Notes under the pieces: generated by a model
The model's database searches: none
Seen by the model: the letters and a program-made list of their open reading frames with translations, nothing else
What the model was told of the DNA's origin: nothing
Source: Archivesica marissinica
Taxonomy: Eukaryota; Mollusca; Bivalvia; Venerida; Vesicomyidae
NCBI GenBank assembly: GCA_014843695.1
Contig: CM026401.1
Span: forward strand, 25,875,978-25,939,977
Reading direction: 5' to 3'
Length of the DNA stretch: 64,000 nt
Shown here: piece by piece, positions 53,918 through 63,746 of the stretch
How positions within the stretch are numbered: position 1 is the first letter of the stretch
Layout of the letters: each line of letters starts with the position of its first letter
Translations under genes and position numbers: made by a program

Positions 53918-54519
53918 ATGGATATTACAAATGAAACTGTTGCTCGTGTGTTAAACAATTCTGTTACAGCTGCAAATCAAACTTCAATCACAAACACCAA
54001 TGAATGGAATGATCTCATACAAACATTCTTTACTAGTGACGATGTTGACAATTCATGCAATAGCTGCAGTGATGAAGACAGTGATTCCGACACCGACTCC
54101 CCATCTATTGGCATGTCCTATTCCGAGCCAGCACTGGAGATGGAGGACATTCCAATTATTGCTTTAAATAATTGTGAAAATATTGTAAACAATTCTCTGT
54201 TGAATCTCGTTAGTGAAGACAACATCACAGAAAACAAACTAATCGAAACATTTTCATGCAAATGTAAATTTAACAATGGTCTCCCATGTTATAGTCAGTT
54301 TCTAAAAGAAACGTGTCGTGGTTATCGACTACAGATTCATGAGCTGGATAGATATGAGAAAGACCTTGTGATTCTTGCACAGATTGCGTGTCATATTCAG
54401 TGTTTCGATAACACTGTATCATCAAATAGGAAATCTCAGAAAGCACGGGAACGAATCCGCATCAGATATTACCGTGAAGGACGTGAGATCTGCAGAGAGA
54501 TGTTTAAATTCCTGCACAG
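53918..54519 (+). CDS. First exon of an unrecognised protein, open and with splice donor
   Basis: An open frame of about 200 codons from the ATG at 53918 to CTGCACAG followed by GTAATT at 54520, a strong donor. Residues 1-90 are low-complexity and acidic (SDEDSDSDTDSPS). From about residue 110 there is a Cys-bearing motif (FSCKCKFNNGLPC), then HELDRYEKDLVILAQIACH, RERIRIRYYREGREIC and REMFKFLH. The last part resembles the N-terminal region of a poorly characterised protein family that is multi-copy in cnidarians and molluscs and probably transposon-derived (from memory, no accession claimed). The ATG was chosen over an upstream TTG in the same frame. Later exons would lie in or beyond the gap at 54923. 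It could be a host gene or a mobile-element gene. Confidence 0.5.
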
Positions 54520-54832
54520 GTAATTATTGCACATTTGATTTTGAGGTCATTCCCACTTGACAAAACAAGAAAATGTAGCCAAATAAAATTGAAGAATTCT
54601 AATTTAACGTGTTTGGCCACAGATATGAGATGTGTATAAATAATTATACAGCTCAACCGCCATCTCATAATAGCACACATTCTTAAAAAATCTTCTCACA
54701 AACCGCTAGCCGGATTTTGACAAACCTTGATATATGTACAATGCTCTTACAGCCTGCCTTTTAATACATTCTCTCCTATTGATGTAATAAAATGCCCATA
54801 ATTATATGTGTAACAAAAATCTCGATTATGTA

Positions 54833-54905
54833 TCGGGAACGATTAATATAACGTTGTAAAAACCTCGTTCACAGTCAAGCTATAATAAATTTGTATAAGC
54901 TAAAC
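54833..54905 (+). repeat. SINE family A, 3' tail fragment
   Basis: CGATTAATATAACGTTG, CTCGTTCACAGTCAAGC and AATAAATTTGTATAAGC match the tail of the SINE at 48379-48611. It ends just before the assembly gap. Confidence 0.65.
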
Positions 54906-54922
54906 TTTGCGTGGAAAATTAA

Positions 54923-55922
54923 NNNNNNNNNNNNNNNNNNNNNNNNNNNNNNNNNNNNNNNNNNNNNNNNNNNNNNNNNNNNNNNNNNNNNNNNNNNNNN
55001 NNNNNNNNNNNNNNNNNNNNNNNNNNNNNNNNNNNNNNNNNNNNNNNNNNNNNNNNNNNNNNNNNNNNNNNNNNNNNNNNNNNNNNNNNNNNNNNNNNNN
55101 NNNNNNNNNNNNNNNNNNNNNNNNNNNNNNNNNNNNNNNNNNNNNNNNNNNNNNNNNNNNNNNNNNNNNNNNNNNNNNNNNNNNNNNNNNNNNNNNNNNN
55201 NNNNNNNNNNNNNNNNNNNNNNNNNNNNNNNNNNNNNNNNNNNNNNNNNNNNNNNNNNNNNNNNNNNNNNNNNNNNNNNNNNNNNNNNNNNNNNNNNNNN
55301 NNNNNNNNNNNNNNNNNNNNNNNNNNNNNNNNNNNNNNNNNNNNNNNNNNNNNNNNNNNNNNNNNNNNNNNNNNNNNNNNNNNNNNNNNNNNNNNNNNNN
55401 NNNNNNNNNNNNNNNNNNNNNNNNNNNNNNNNNNNNNNNNNNNNNNNNNNNNNNNNNNNNNNNNNNNNNNNNNNNNNNNNNNNNNNNNNNNNNNNNNNNN
55501 NNNNNNNNNNNNNNNNNNNNNNNNNNNNNNNNNNNNNNNNNNNNNNNNNNNNNNNNNNNNNNNNNNNNNNNNNNNNNNNNNNNNNNNNNNNNNNNNNNNN
55601 NNNNNNNNNNNNNNNNNNNNNNNNNNNNNNNNNNNNNNNNNNNNNNNNNNNNNNNNNNNNNNNNNNNNNNNNNNNNNNNNNNNNNNNNNNNNNNNNNNNN
55701 NNNNNNNNNNNNNNNNNNNNNNNNNNNNNNNNNNNNNNNNNNNNNNNNNNNNNNNNNNNNNNNNNNNNNNNNNNNNNNNNNNNNNNNNNNNNNNNNNNNN
55801 NNNNNNNNNNNNNNNNNNNNNNNNNNNNNNNNNNNNNNNNNNNNNNNNNNNNNNNNNNNNNNNNNNNNNNNNNNNNNNNNNNNNNNNNNNNNNNNNNNNN
55901 NNNNNNNNNNNNNNNNNNNNNN
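54923..55922. other. Assembly gap (1000 N)
   Basis: Exactly 1000 unknown bases next to a (GATA)n tract, so the gap is probably caused by that microsatellite and its true size is unknown. Confidence 0.99.
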
Positions 55923-56164
<242 letters not shown>

Positions 56165-57417
56165 TAGATTCTCCTCCATTATAGGAGAGCTATCACATAC
56201 ATGTATAATACAGATACATTTACAATATTACAACTATTACCGAATACGAACAAACATTGTGATATCATGTAATTAAGCTATATACATGTACTTACAAAAA
56301 CAAAGAACACAAAATACAATATAACAGATATGTAACATTGTGACAAGAATTTCCAGCGTCGCATAACATTGAATTAACTATAATATCGGATCCCGATAGT
56401 ACACAGGAACTCAAATATTAAAAATCGTAATTTGACGAACTGTTTCAGAACACAGTCCTACACTAGAATAGAATACTGTAGAGATGAACCCATGCTAATT
56501 CCCATCACAATGACATGTACATTATACAGATACAAGCTAATTTTATTTGTAAACAAACTATTCGACGCAGATATTTATTACCTTCGAATAATGTTTGGGT
56601 TTTGGCATTTGCGCTTTGCACAAAAGGCAAGCATATTTTAATTCTACAAATTATCTACATTATTGGACAGTTCTGCTCTATTCTAATAGAACATTGTATG
56701 TAATATATTCACTGCTGTAATTTGGATATTGTCACGGCTTGCTTCATCAAGTTCATAAGTAGACATACCTAACAGCAAATCACAGATTTGGGTAATAGGA
56801 TCCTTTGAGATGAAGCGTAAATATGTGTTTATTCCTGCTTGATCAATAACAGTTGTCCATAGGGCAGTTCTGAGATGCTCAGTTTTCGGACATGAGTATA
56901 TTATGTGTAGTTTGCTATTATTAACAAACATGTCACATTTAGGACAAGTTTCACTCTTGCTAAAACAAAATAATTTGTTTATAGTTGAAACAGCAGTATA
57001 ACATTTAGGTTTTAATTTTGGGAATTGTCTGCCTAGTAACCACAGCTCACATGGTTTATTAACGTTGAATGTGTTTTCAGCATTTATTTCTGGAAAACGT
57101 ATAGTTATCCTAGACATCCTTTCATGTTCAGCTTCGAAAAGTTGCTTCCGAAGAATTGACCTCCATTGAAATGTTGTTGGAAACAGTGCATCACTGACAT
57201 ACTTTGACAAATACGGTTTCAGATTATATTTGAGAAGAAGTCTGTAGATGTCTGGTATAAAACCATGTAGCTGCCTTTCATCATTGCCATAGTGAAACAG
57301 ACGCATTATAAACATCCGTTTGGACAGATAATGACAAGGTAGTCGGCATAGCTGACCCAGGAATATAAGTTTCTTATAATCAATCATCGTCTCTATTGGA
57401 GAGATTCCCAGAATCAA
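56165..57417 (-). mobile_element. LINE 3' portion: reverse-transcriptase C-terminal domain and 3' UTR
   Basis: The minus-strand frame 57417-56683 (about 245 codons, no internal stop) carries LGISPIETMIDYKKLIFLG, QLCRLPCHYLSKRMF and a Cys/His cluster CPKC...LHIIYSCPKTEHLR, typical of the C-terminus of invertebrate LINE ORF2 proteins. The 3' UTR continues to about 56165 (CTCCTATAATGGAGGAGAAT) and then (TATC)n. It is truncated at 57417, exactly where a plus-strand LINE begins, so the two abut 5' end to 5' end. Confidence 0.78.
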
Positions 57418-57434
57418 TATGACACATTGAAATC

Positions 57435-57925
57435 ATTCTGTTCCAGGTCGAGGTCACCGACTTGCAATCACACTCTATGAGAGATAACCTGTTATTCGTT
57501 GGGTTCGCTGAGTGCACGACGGCTGAGAGTAGGCGATCCGAGAACCGTGCTACTACTCTGCTTGACTATTGTCAGAAAAGGCTGGATATTCCTGATGCAC
57601 ATACATCCAGTAAGCTTGAAAGGGCGCACCGACTAAGTAATAAATATCAACATGGTAAAATAAGGCCCATTTTTGTGATGTTTGGCCACTACCCAGATAA
57701 ACGAAACAGAACTATTCTGAACACGGCGCAGCTGCCTCCAGAACTACCCGTCCCCAGATCCGCATCAGTGACCAATTCCCTAAAGTTATTCAAGAACGCC
57801 AACGCATTTTTCGATTCCGACTATGATCAAGCCGAAGGAAAATGAGGGAAATGCATATCTTTGTTACGATAAACTGTTCATTGATAATAGAATGTATACT
57901 ATTGTGTCGAGATCTGGTTATAGCT
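57435..57925 (+). pseudogene. LINE ORF1 C-terminal region (L1-ORF1-like fold)
   Basis: L1-type ORF1 proteins bind the element RNA. Visible: SMRDNLLFVGF, ENRATTLLDYCQKRLDI, KLERAHRLSNK and KIRPIFVMFGHYPDKR, the usual order of the RRM-like and C-terminal domain. The main frame stops at 57845; the expected ending (AYLCYDKLFIDNRMYTIV) continues in another frame to about 57925. The N-terminus (coiled coil) is absent because the element is truncated at 57430. Confidence 0.75.
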
Positions 57926-58091
57926 AGGACGCTACTGAGAAACAGTTATCATTCCTATTGTAGAATGTGCAGGGTATTAACTCCCAAGTTAAATGACTCT
58001 GACTATAAATTTTATTTCAGATTTTGATGTGTTATTATTTGTGGAAGCTTAAGAAATGTAAAAATTAACGGTTTTGAACATAAAAGTTGTT

Positions 58092-58326
58092 AAACCTTAT
58101 TTATTTTACAACGATTGCGAAGCAAGTTCTAACAACTTATATTAATCACTCTCGTTTGTGCGTATTTGTGGTCATTCATGTGGGAGGAAACCGGAGTACC
58201 CGGAGAAAACCCACCTGCCCGATATGGCGACCATATGTAACATCTCACATATTTCCCGGTCCGAGGATCGAACCAGGGTCACATTGGAGAGAAGCGAGCG
58301 CGCTAACCACTGTGCTAATCGGACAG
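58092..58326 (-). repeat. tRNA-derived SINE (family A), most complete copy
   Basis: On the minus strand: GTCCGATTAGCACAGTGG (A-box region), CCCTGGTTCGATCCTCGG (B-box region), core GGTTTTCTCCGGGTACTCC and GGTTTCCTCCCAC, then GAGTGATTAATATAAGTTG and a GTTGTAAAATAAATAA tail. It interrupts the endonuclease region of the LINE at 57430-59635, so it is younger than that LINE. The other family A fragments in the window can be aligned to it. Confidence 0.88.
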
Positions 58327-59635
58327 CCGTTTGAATATTTTAACTGTCCCAGTCCGAAAATCATGACAGAGGTGGCGTAATCGTTTATTACAAAGAATAA
58401 ATTAATTTATTATTACTATTTTGAACTTATAAATTGAAATAACAACAGGATATTTATGGTTTCAGTTACACACGGAGTTTTTACAATCCATATCGGATGC
58501 ATATGTTTGTGTATGCTATATACACCCTGATAGTTCTGCAATATATAGGAATGTACATTCCACTTTATTTGATTTTGATTTTCCCGAAACTCTTAACACT
58601 GATATAATGTCCTTGGGGATGTATATTTATCTGGTGACTTATATTTACGCACGAGCGACCAACTAGATTACGTACCTGACCTACATTTAGACCGTTAGGT
58701 TGATCTTTCACAGCCTAATGATAGTTTACAAGTGCGCCGCAATCAAGATAATAATGTGAACAATTGGGTGGGGGGGGGGTATTAACAATTTGTAAAGAAA
58801 ACTATCTAGGTATTGTTAATGGCCGGTTAGATGAAGTGAAATGCACGTACCATGCCACCTATGGAAACAGACCGGTTTCTAGCTTAGTTGATGATGTGAC
58901 CACTAGTTATGAATGCTATGACAGTATATATGGATTTAACCGAATATTCGGACCACTGTCCTATTACATTTACTTTGAAATGAAACATAGATTTACCGCA
59001 TTATAGTCACATTGAATATGACAAAATATGTTGGGACACAGCTGGAACAGCTATTTTATTACAACAGGTGGACAGCCAGTCTGTATTATTTAATGACATT
59101 GGTGCTAAATTAATGTCTGGTGAATATGATATTGACGAATGTATGAGCAAATTGTCGAACTTAGTCCATGACATTTCTTCTAGCTGTTTTTCAAAGCCAG
59201 TACGCAGGCGTCTTAAAACTAAAATGAAACAATCAGCTTGGTTTGACCAAAGTTGCCGAATAGCCAAATCTAAATAAGTATATAAACAAGCTCAAAAATA
59301 AGAATAGTGCAATAGTGCAATAGCCTTGAAGACTTGTTTCACAGTTGTCCGATAGTTCATATGAATCTCAAGGTCAATATAATTACAATAATCATAATTG
59401 CCCAGATTACTACTGGAGAAATTTAAAAAAAAACAATATCTCTACTAAACCGTTGTAAAAGCTGTCGCTACGAAAATAATGTTGCGAATTTTTCATAGAT
59501 GCAAAAGATTTTATATCACCTTATTTGTGCAACATTTTCAACAATATATTTGATACTTGCCTTGTCTAAGGGAGTTATTGTTCCTATCTATAGAAATGGT
59601 GATAAAGGAAATCCATCTAATTATAAGTAGTTTTT

Positions 59636-60309
59636 AGTTCATCAAATACAAACAAACATTATAAGATATGAAGTAAGTCAAAAATGATCAAATATGGTAT
59701 AATAGTACAGTGTATTTTGGCGGTGGTCTTAATAGTTGAACAAGTACAACTTAATAATAATACTACCGTGTACGCTGGAACGTAAACCTGAAAATATATT
59801 ACATATTTCAAGAATATGTAAATTGAGAAATATTTACGTATAACTAAGAATTTTAATACCGAACTAGGACAATTTCTCACCAGTAAATTCGTGCTACACT
59901 TCAAACGGCTAGTTTGTTAATAATATCTTATTTTATACCCTACCTATGATACAGTCATAGTACGTTGATCACATGCACAGTCCATGTCATCCACACATAA
60001 TTATATAATACGAACTATGGAGTTCCATAAATACGTATGTACACATAATTGATAAATTTGATTCATACGATATAAACTGCAGCCTTTTATATGACTTGTG
60101 TCATGTGACAGGAGAATGTTACAATGAAAACAATAAAATAAATATGTGTATTTATAAAGTATCTTCAAAAGCGACACTTCTCTTTAACTCAAATCCTTTA
60201 AATACCAAAATTGTTAAATTCCTAAAGTATTTCTGTTTTCTGATTTTAACAGTTCAACTGTTTTAAACATGTTGCATCTATTACGGAAATATGGTTTACA
60301 ATAAGTTAT
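59636..60309. other. Unique AT-rich stretch, no feature seen
   Basis: Only short frames without recognisable product. Confidence 0.5.
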
Positions 60310-61258
60310 TCATAGATTATTGAGAAGACGACACTCCATTAGAAAATGATATGCATCACCAAGCTTATTACAAGTAGGGCATATACGCTGTTGACGAGGA
60401 ATGCTTTGTGGCCTGTGCCGCCTTCCTGTATCGATTTCAAGACGATGAGACGAAACTCTTAATTTAGTTAGAGCAATTTTGTATTTTTTAGTATTAATGA
60501 TACCAAAATATGGTTTAAAATAGAATGACATGAAATTTACATAAACAGATGCTCGAGTCGATTCTCTAATACGAGCTTCCCAGTTTTGCAAGAAGGTATT
60601 CCTAAGTCTCTGTCTAACGATACCCAAACATGTCTTATTGTCACCTACTCCCTGTGTTTCCCATACCATATTAAAGCCTAAATTACATAAAATATCCCTG
60701 ACCAATAATGCTCAATTTTCGTCCTAGGCTGTGTATTTATATCTCTCAGTAATAGAGAATATATAATCTTGATGTATTTTCTGTCAGCGCAGTTAAGAAC
60801 TTTTAACCAGTATTTAATAATGTTGTAATATCTTTGTGTTTTGTAATCTATTCTACCCAATTCCCCATAAATAAAATCATTTTGCGTGGAGGTTTTAACA
60901 CCTAGAATTGATTTGCAATACTGCATATGACCTCGTTCAATATGAGGTGACAAGCTTTTAAAGTTTGACCCGACAGCGTTTTTTGTGCCTCACTAAATGA
61001 ACCACCCGTCGTAAAACAATACCCAAGTAGCCAAATCTACCAACAATTTCAGGTTCGGAGTTATCAAACAAAATCCTTAGATTTCATGGTACGGTAATAA
61101 CCACCTTTTCTGAATACCATGACTTTGGTCTTTTCTTTATTTACCTGCAATTTCCAATAATTACAATAATCTTTTAAAAAATTGCTGTATTTGCAATGTC
61201 GTCTGCATATAGAAGTAAACATATTTTCATGAAACCTAAATCTAGACCCTGTGCTCCC
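60310..61258 (-). mobile_element. LINE reverse transcriptase fragment (palm YADD to C-terminus)
   Basis: On the minus strand, from 61258: KICLLLYADDIA (active-site Asp pair at 61198-61206), LQVNKEKTKVMVF, then a broken stretch, then IERGHMQYCKSILGVK, TSTQNDFIYGELGR and YYNIIKYWLKVLN. After a frame change near 60690 come GFNMVWETQGVGD, LRVSSHRLEIDTGR and CPTCNKLGDAYHFLMEC. The last is the C-terminal Cys/His cluster. Several stops and frameshifts mark it as dead. It is interrupted at 61258 by a TTAA-flanked element, about 50 bp upstream of the YADD box. Confidence 0.78.
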
Positions 61259-62220
61259 TTAAACGCCTGCAGGTTGACCTATATTTGACCTTAAACACAC
61301 GAGGAATAGCGGTACAAATCTGACGGTCGACGCACTAAACACACGAGGAATAGCGGTACAAATCTGACTGTCGACGCGCATCGTATTTGCCACATGCGAG
61401 GCCCTGCATGGTATGCATCTAATACATGAGCACCACTTATATCTATTATGACCCACGTACATATCAGAGGTTATAAATTGCTGAAATTGAAGTTCTGTAT
61501 TTTTATAGTACTTACAACTGGTATAAACAATTCAACTCCACTTATGGCCCAAATAAGGCTGGTTGCGCGGGTTAGGCAGCCAGTTCCTGCATTGCTGTAC
61601 CACACATTCAGGCATCAGTTCCCTCTTATGCCAAGTACAGTCTCCTCTTCTAGCCGCTACTTTTCTCTCTATATATCTGACATCTTTCCATGCGCCACAA
61701 TTATATAGCATTGCCCAAAACCTCCTGTATAGAAGCTTTCTCTCATGTGAATTTAGATTATGCGGTGGACGATTATTAGCAGGCCACCAAAGTTGTTTGT
61801 TCTGTTCATTTATTATGCAAGGGGAACACAAGCACAGTGGACACTCAGCAACACCTTCAGCATGCTGAGGCATAGGGGGAGGTACGTAAGCAGCCTCTGC
61901 AACGGGCATGGCGGTGGCTGTTTCTTCTATTTCCATCTCTACGTCCCAGTTCTTATTTTGCAAGAAAGTCAGCAATTCTTTTCTCTGCTCATCAGTTACA
62001 TACATTGTTATTTTACTCAATGGCATCTTGTAGAAATCGGCAGAATATGTGTAATACTCGTATGTTCAAGAGATTATAATTATAATATTATACATGTACT
62101 CATAGCATTCACTGTGATTATTATGTAGCATCAATATCGGTAAGCACACACTGACACAGAGAAATATTTAAAATATAACAGAAAACTTGCGAATAATACT
62201 GTAGATATATAATTAAATGA
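61259..62220 (-). mobile_element. TTAA element, truncated inverted copy (962 bp)
   Basis: Its outer end is TTAA followed by ACGCCTGCAGGTTGACC. The whole 962 bp matches the reverse complement of 62785-63746, with only about four differences in the parts compared by eye. It includes a 44-bp tandem duplication near the end (61292-61380, mirrored at about 63625-63713). The inner end at 62220 lacks the other terminus, so the first ~408 bp of the element are missing here. Confidence 0.85.
61532..62026 (-). CDS. 164-aa Cys-rich protein of unknown function, copy 1
   Basis: Intact frame from ATG (62026) to stop (61532), identical in protein sequence to the copy at 62979-63473. No signal peptide or membrane segment is seen. 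The N-terminal third is acidic (EMEIEETAT). The middle has CPLCLCSPC, a possible metal site, then KQLWWPANNRPPHNLN, and the C-terminal half has LLYRRFWAMLYNCGAW, ELMPECVVQQCRNWLPNP and YLGHKW. Because this copy lacks the 5' end of the element, it may have no promoter. The family was not identified with certainty. Confidence 0.7.
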   Translation of the reverse strand: MPLSKITMYVTDEQRKELLTFLQNKNWDVEMEIEETATAMPVAEAAYVPPPMPQHAEGVAECPLCLCSPCIINEQNKQLWWPANNRPPHNLNSHERKLLYRRFWAMLYNCGAWKDVRYIERKVAARRGDCTWHKRELMPECVVQQCRNWLPNPRNQPYLGHKWS

Positions 62221-62303
62221 ATTAGATGTCAGTAAGGCATTTGATTACCTTGTCAGAGACAATATAAGCTTGTCCATCTTGGCATTAGGGGCAAACTATT
62301 TAA
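62221..62303 (+). pseudogene. LINE reverse transcriptase fragment, motif A
   Basis: The frame ELDVSKAFDYLVRDN (from about 62217) is reverse-transcriptase motif A with its catalytic Asp, followed by LALGANY. The next expected segment (FNMIKCIYNDVQSRVK) is found beyond the TTAA element at 63747, so this LINE was split by that insertion. Confidence 0.68.
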
Positions 62304-62372
62304 CGTTGAAAAATCCATGTATCAAAACGTTAAGTCAAAGGTCATTAAATGATCTGGAGGATGAACTATACC
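62304..62372. other. 69-bp segment between two TTAA sites
   Basis: Lies between a TTAA at 62300-62303 and the TTAA at 62373. It does not continue the LINE reading and may be part of the insertion or a remnant of an earlier TTAA event. Confidence 0.3.
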
Positions 62373-63746
62373 TTAAAGGCCTGCAGTTTGACCCCGTCCA
62401 ATTGTACAGATTTATACTTTACTACCTGTTCCATGTGATTAGTGGCTTGTATCAACAATGTAGCAGTACATTCAGTATAATTTGGCGTATGTAGGTATTT
62501 TCTAACGGTTAATATGCACGATCACTCTGTGAGCTGAGAATTAGTCACAATGAGGCCCTGACAATTTAAGTAAGCGTATATTATTGATTGTAAAGAAAAT
62601 TGATAGTTATGAGTATTCAAACTACATAATCCAGATCAGCCCAGTGACATAGATTACATGTTATGTAGGTGCCGCATCAGCCGTAGCGTAATCACTGAGA
62701 CTGATAATTTGTATGCATGTATATAATATGTATGTATTTATATGAATAAACTATATGTGTTCGTTATATGGTAACCTTCATACTTCATTTAATTATATAT
62801 CTACAGTATTATTCGCAAGTTTTCTGTTATATTTTAAATATTTCTCTGTGTCAGTGTGTGTTTACCGATATTGATGCTACATAATAATCACAGTGAATGC
62901 TATGAGTACATGTATAATATTATAATTATAATCTCTTGAACATACGAGTATTACACATATTCTGCCGATTTCTACAAGATGCCATTGAGTAAAATAACAA
63001 TGTATGTAACTGATGAGCAGAGAAAAGAATTGCTGACTTTCTTGCAAAATAAGAACTGGGACGTAGAGATGGAAATAGAAGAAACAGCCACCGCCATGCC
63101 CGTTGCAGAGGCTGCTTACGTACCTCCCCCTATGCCTCAGCATGCTGAAGGTGTTGCTGAGTGTCCACTGTGCTTGTGTTCCCCTTGCATAATAAATGAA
63201 CAGAACAAACAACTTTGGTGGCCTGCTAATAATCGTCCACCGCATAATCTAAATTCACATGAGAGAAAGCTTCTATACAGGAGGTTTTGGGCAATGCTAT
63301 ATAATTGTGGCGCATGGAAAGATGTCAGATATATAGAGAGAAAAGTAGCGGCTAGAAGAGGAGACTGTACTTGGCATAAGAGGGAACTGATGCCTGAATG
63401 TGTGGTACAGCAATGCAGGAACTGGCTGCCTAACCCGCGCAACCAGCCTTATTTGGGCCATAAGTGGAGTTGAATTGTTTATACCAGTTGTAAGTACTAT
63501 AAAAATACAGAACTTCAATTTCAGCAATTTATAACCTCTGATATGTACGTGGGTCATAATAGATATAAGTGGTGCTCATGTATTAGATGTATACCATGCA
63601 GGGCCTCGCATGTGGCAAATACGATGTGCGTCGACCGTCAGATTTGTACCGCTATTCCTCGTGTGTTTAGTGCGTCGACCGTCAGATTTGTACCGCTATT
63701 CCTCGTGTGTTTAAGGTCAAATATAGGTCAACCTGCAGGCCTTTAA
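62373..63746 (+). mobile_element. TTAA-flanked element, full copy (1366 bp plus TTAA)
   Basis: TTAA at 62373-62376 and 63743-63746 flank 17-bp terminal inverted repeats AGGCCTGCAGKTTGACC (16 of 17 match). It encodes one 164-aa protein and no transposase. TTAA targets are known for piggyBac and Kolobok; assignment to either is inference. It is inserted in a plus-strand LINE reverse transcriptase. It could be non-autonomous with a captured or accessory gene. Confidence 0.78.
62979..63473 (+). CDS. 164-aa Cys-rich protein of unknown function, copy 2
   Basis: Intact single-exon frame, ATG at 62979 (context TACAAGATGC, A at -3) to TGA at 63471-63473. Features: MPLSKITMYVTDEQRKELL, acidic stretch, PPPMPQHAE, CPLCLCSPC, LWWPANNRPPHNLN, ERKLLYRRFWAMLYNCGAW, RRGDCTWHKRELMPECV and NPRNQPYLGHKW. 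The C-terminal half loosely recalls the Zn-binding intracellular (ballast) domain found in P2X7-type proteins, which has Cys clusters, a YRxF-type helix, a (I/M)PxCVV motif and a Y.G ending; this is a hypothesis from pattern only. It lies centrally in a TTAA element with about 600 bp of upstream sequence. It is the best candidate in the window for a complete gene. Confidence 0.75.
   Translation: MPLSKITMYVTDEQRKELLTFLQNKNWDVEMEIEETATAMPVAEAAYVPPPMPQHAEGVAECPLCLCSPCIINEQNKQLWWPANNRPPHNLNSHERKLLYRRFWAMLYNCGAWKDVRYIERKVAARRGDCTWHKRELMPECVVQQCRNWLPNPRNQPYLGHKWS

Larger units (their letters stand above)
57430..59635 (+). mobile_element. LINE with ORF1, endonuclease and start of reverse transcriptase (decayed)
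   Basis: Order on +: ORF1 C-terminal region (57430-57925), endonuclease start (NDSDYKFYF, about 57990-58030), a SINE insertion (58092-58326), endonuclease middle and end (YLSGDLYLRTSDQLDYVPD near 58630 and YSDHCPITF near 58945 in another frame), linker (DIDECMSKLSNLV, SAWFDQSC, 59085-59255) and VPIYRNGDKGNPSNYK of the reverse transcriptase, ending at a stop near 59628. There are many stops and frameshifts. It is an old copy. The clade was not assigned. Confidence 0.78.

Noticed and set aside
58260..58326. A functional minus-strand tRNA gene
   Set aside because: It is the head of a SINE with core and tail; no complete cloverleaf could be drawn.
61448..61868. Plus-strand frames opposite the 164-aa gene (and mirror frames at 63137-63557)
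   Set aside because: Antisense shadows; the 164-aa frame has the better start context and a plausible Cys-motif protein.
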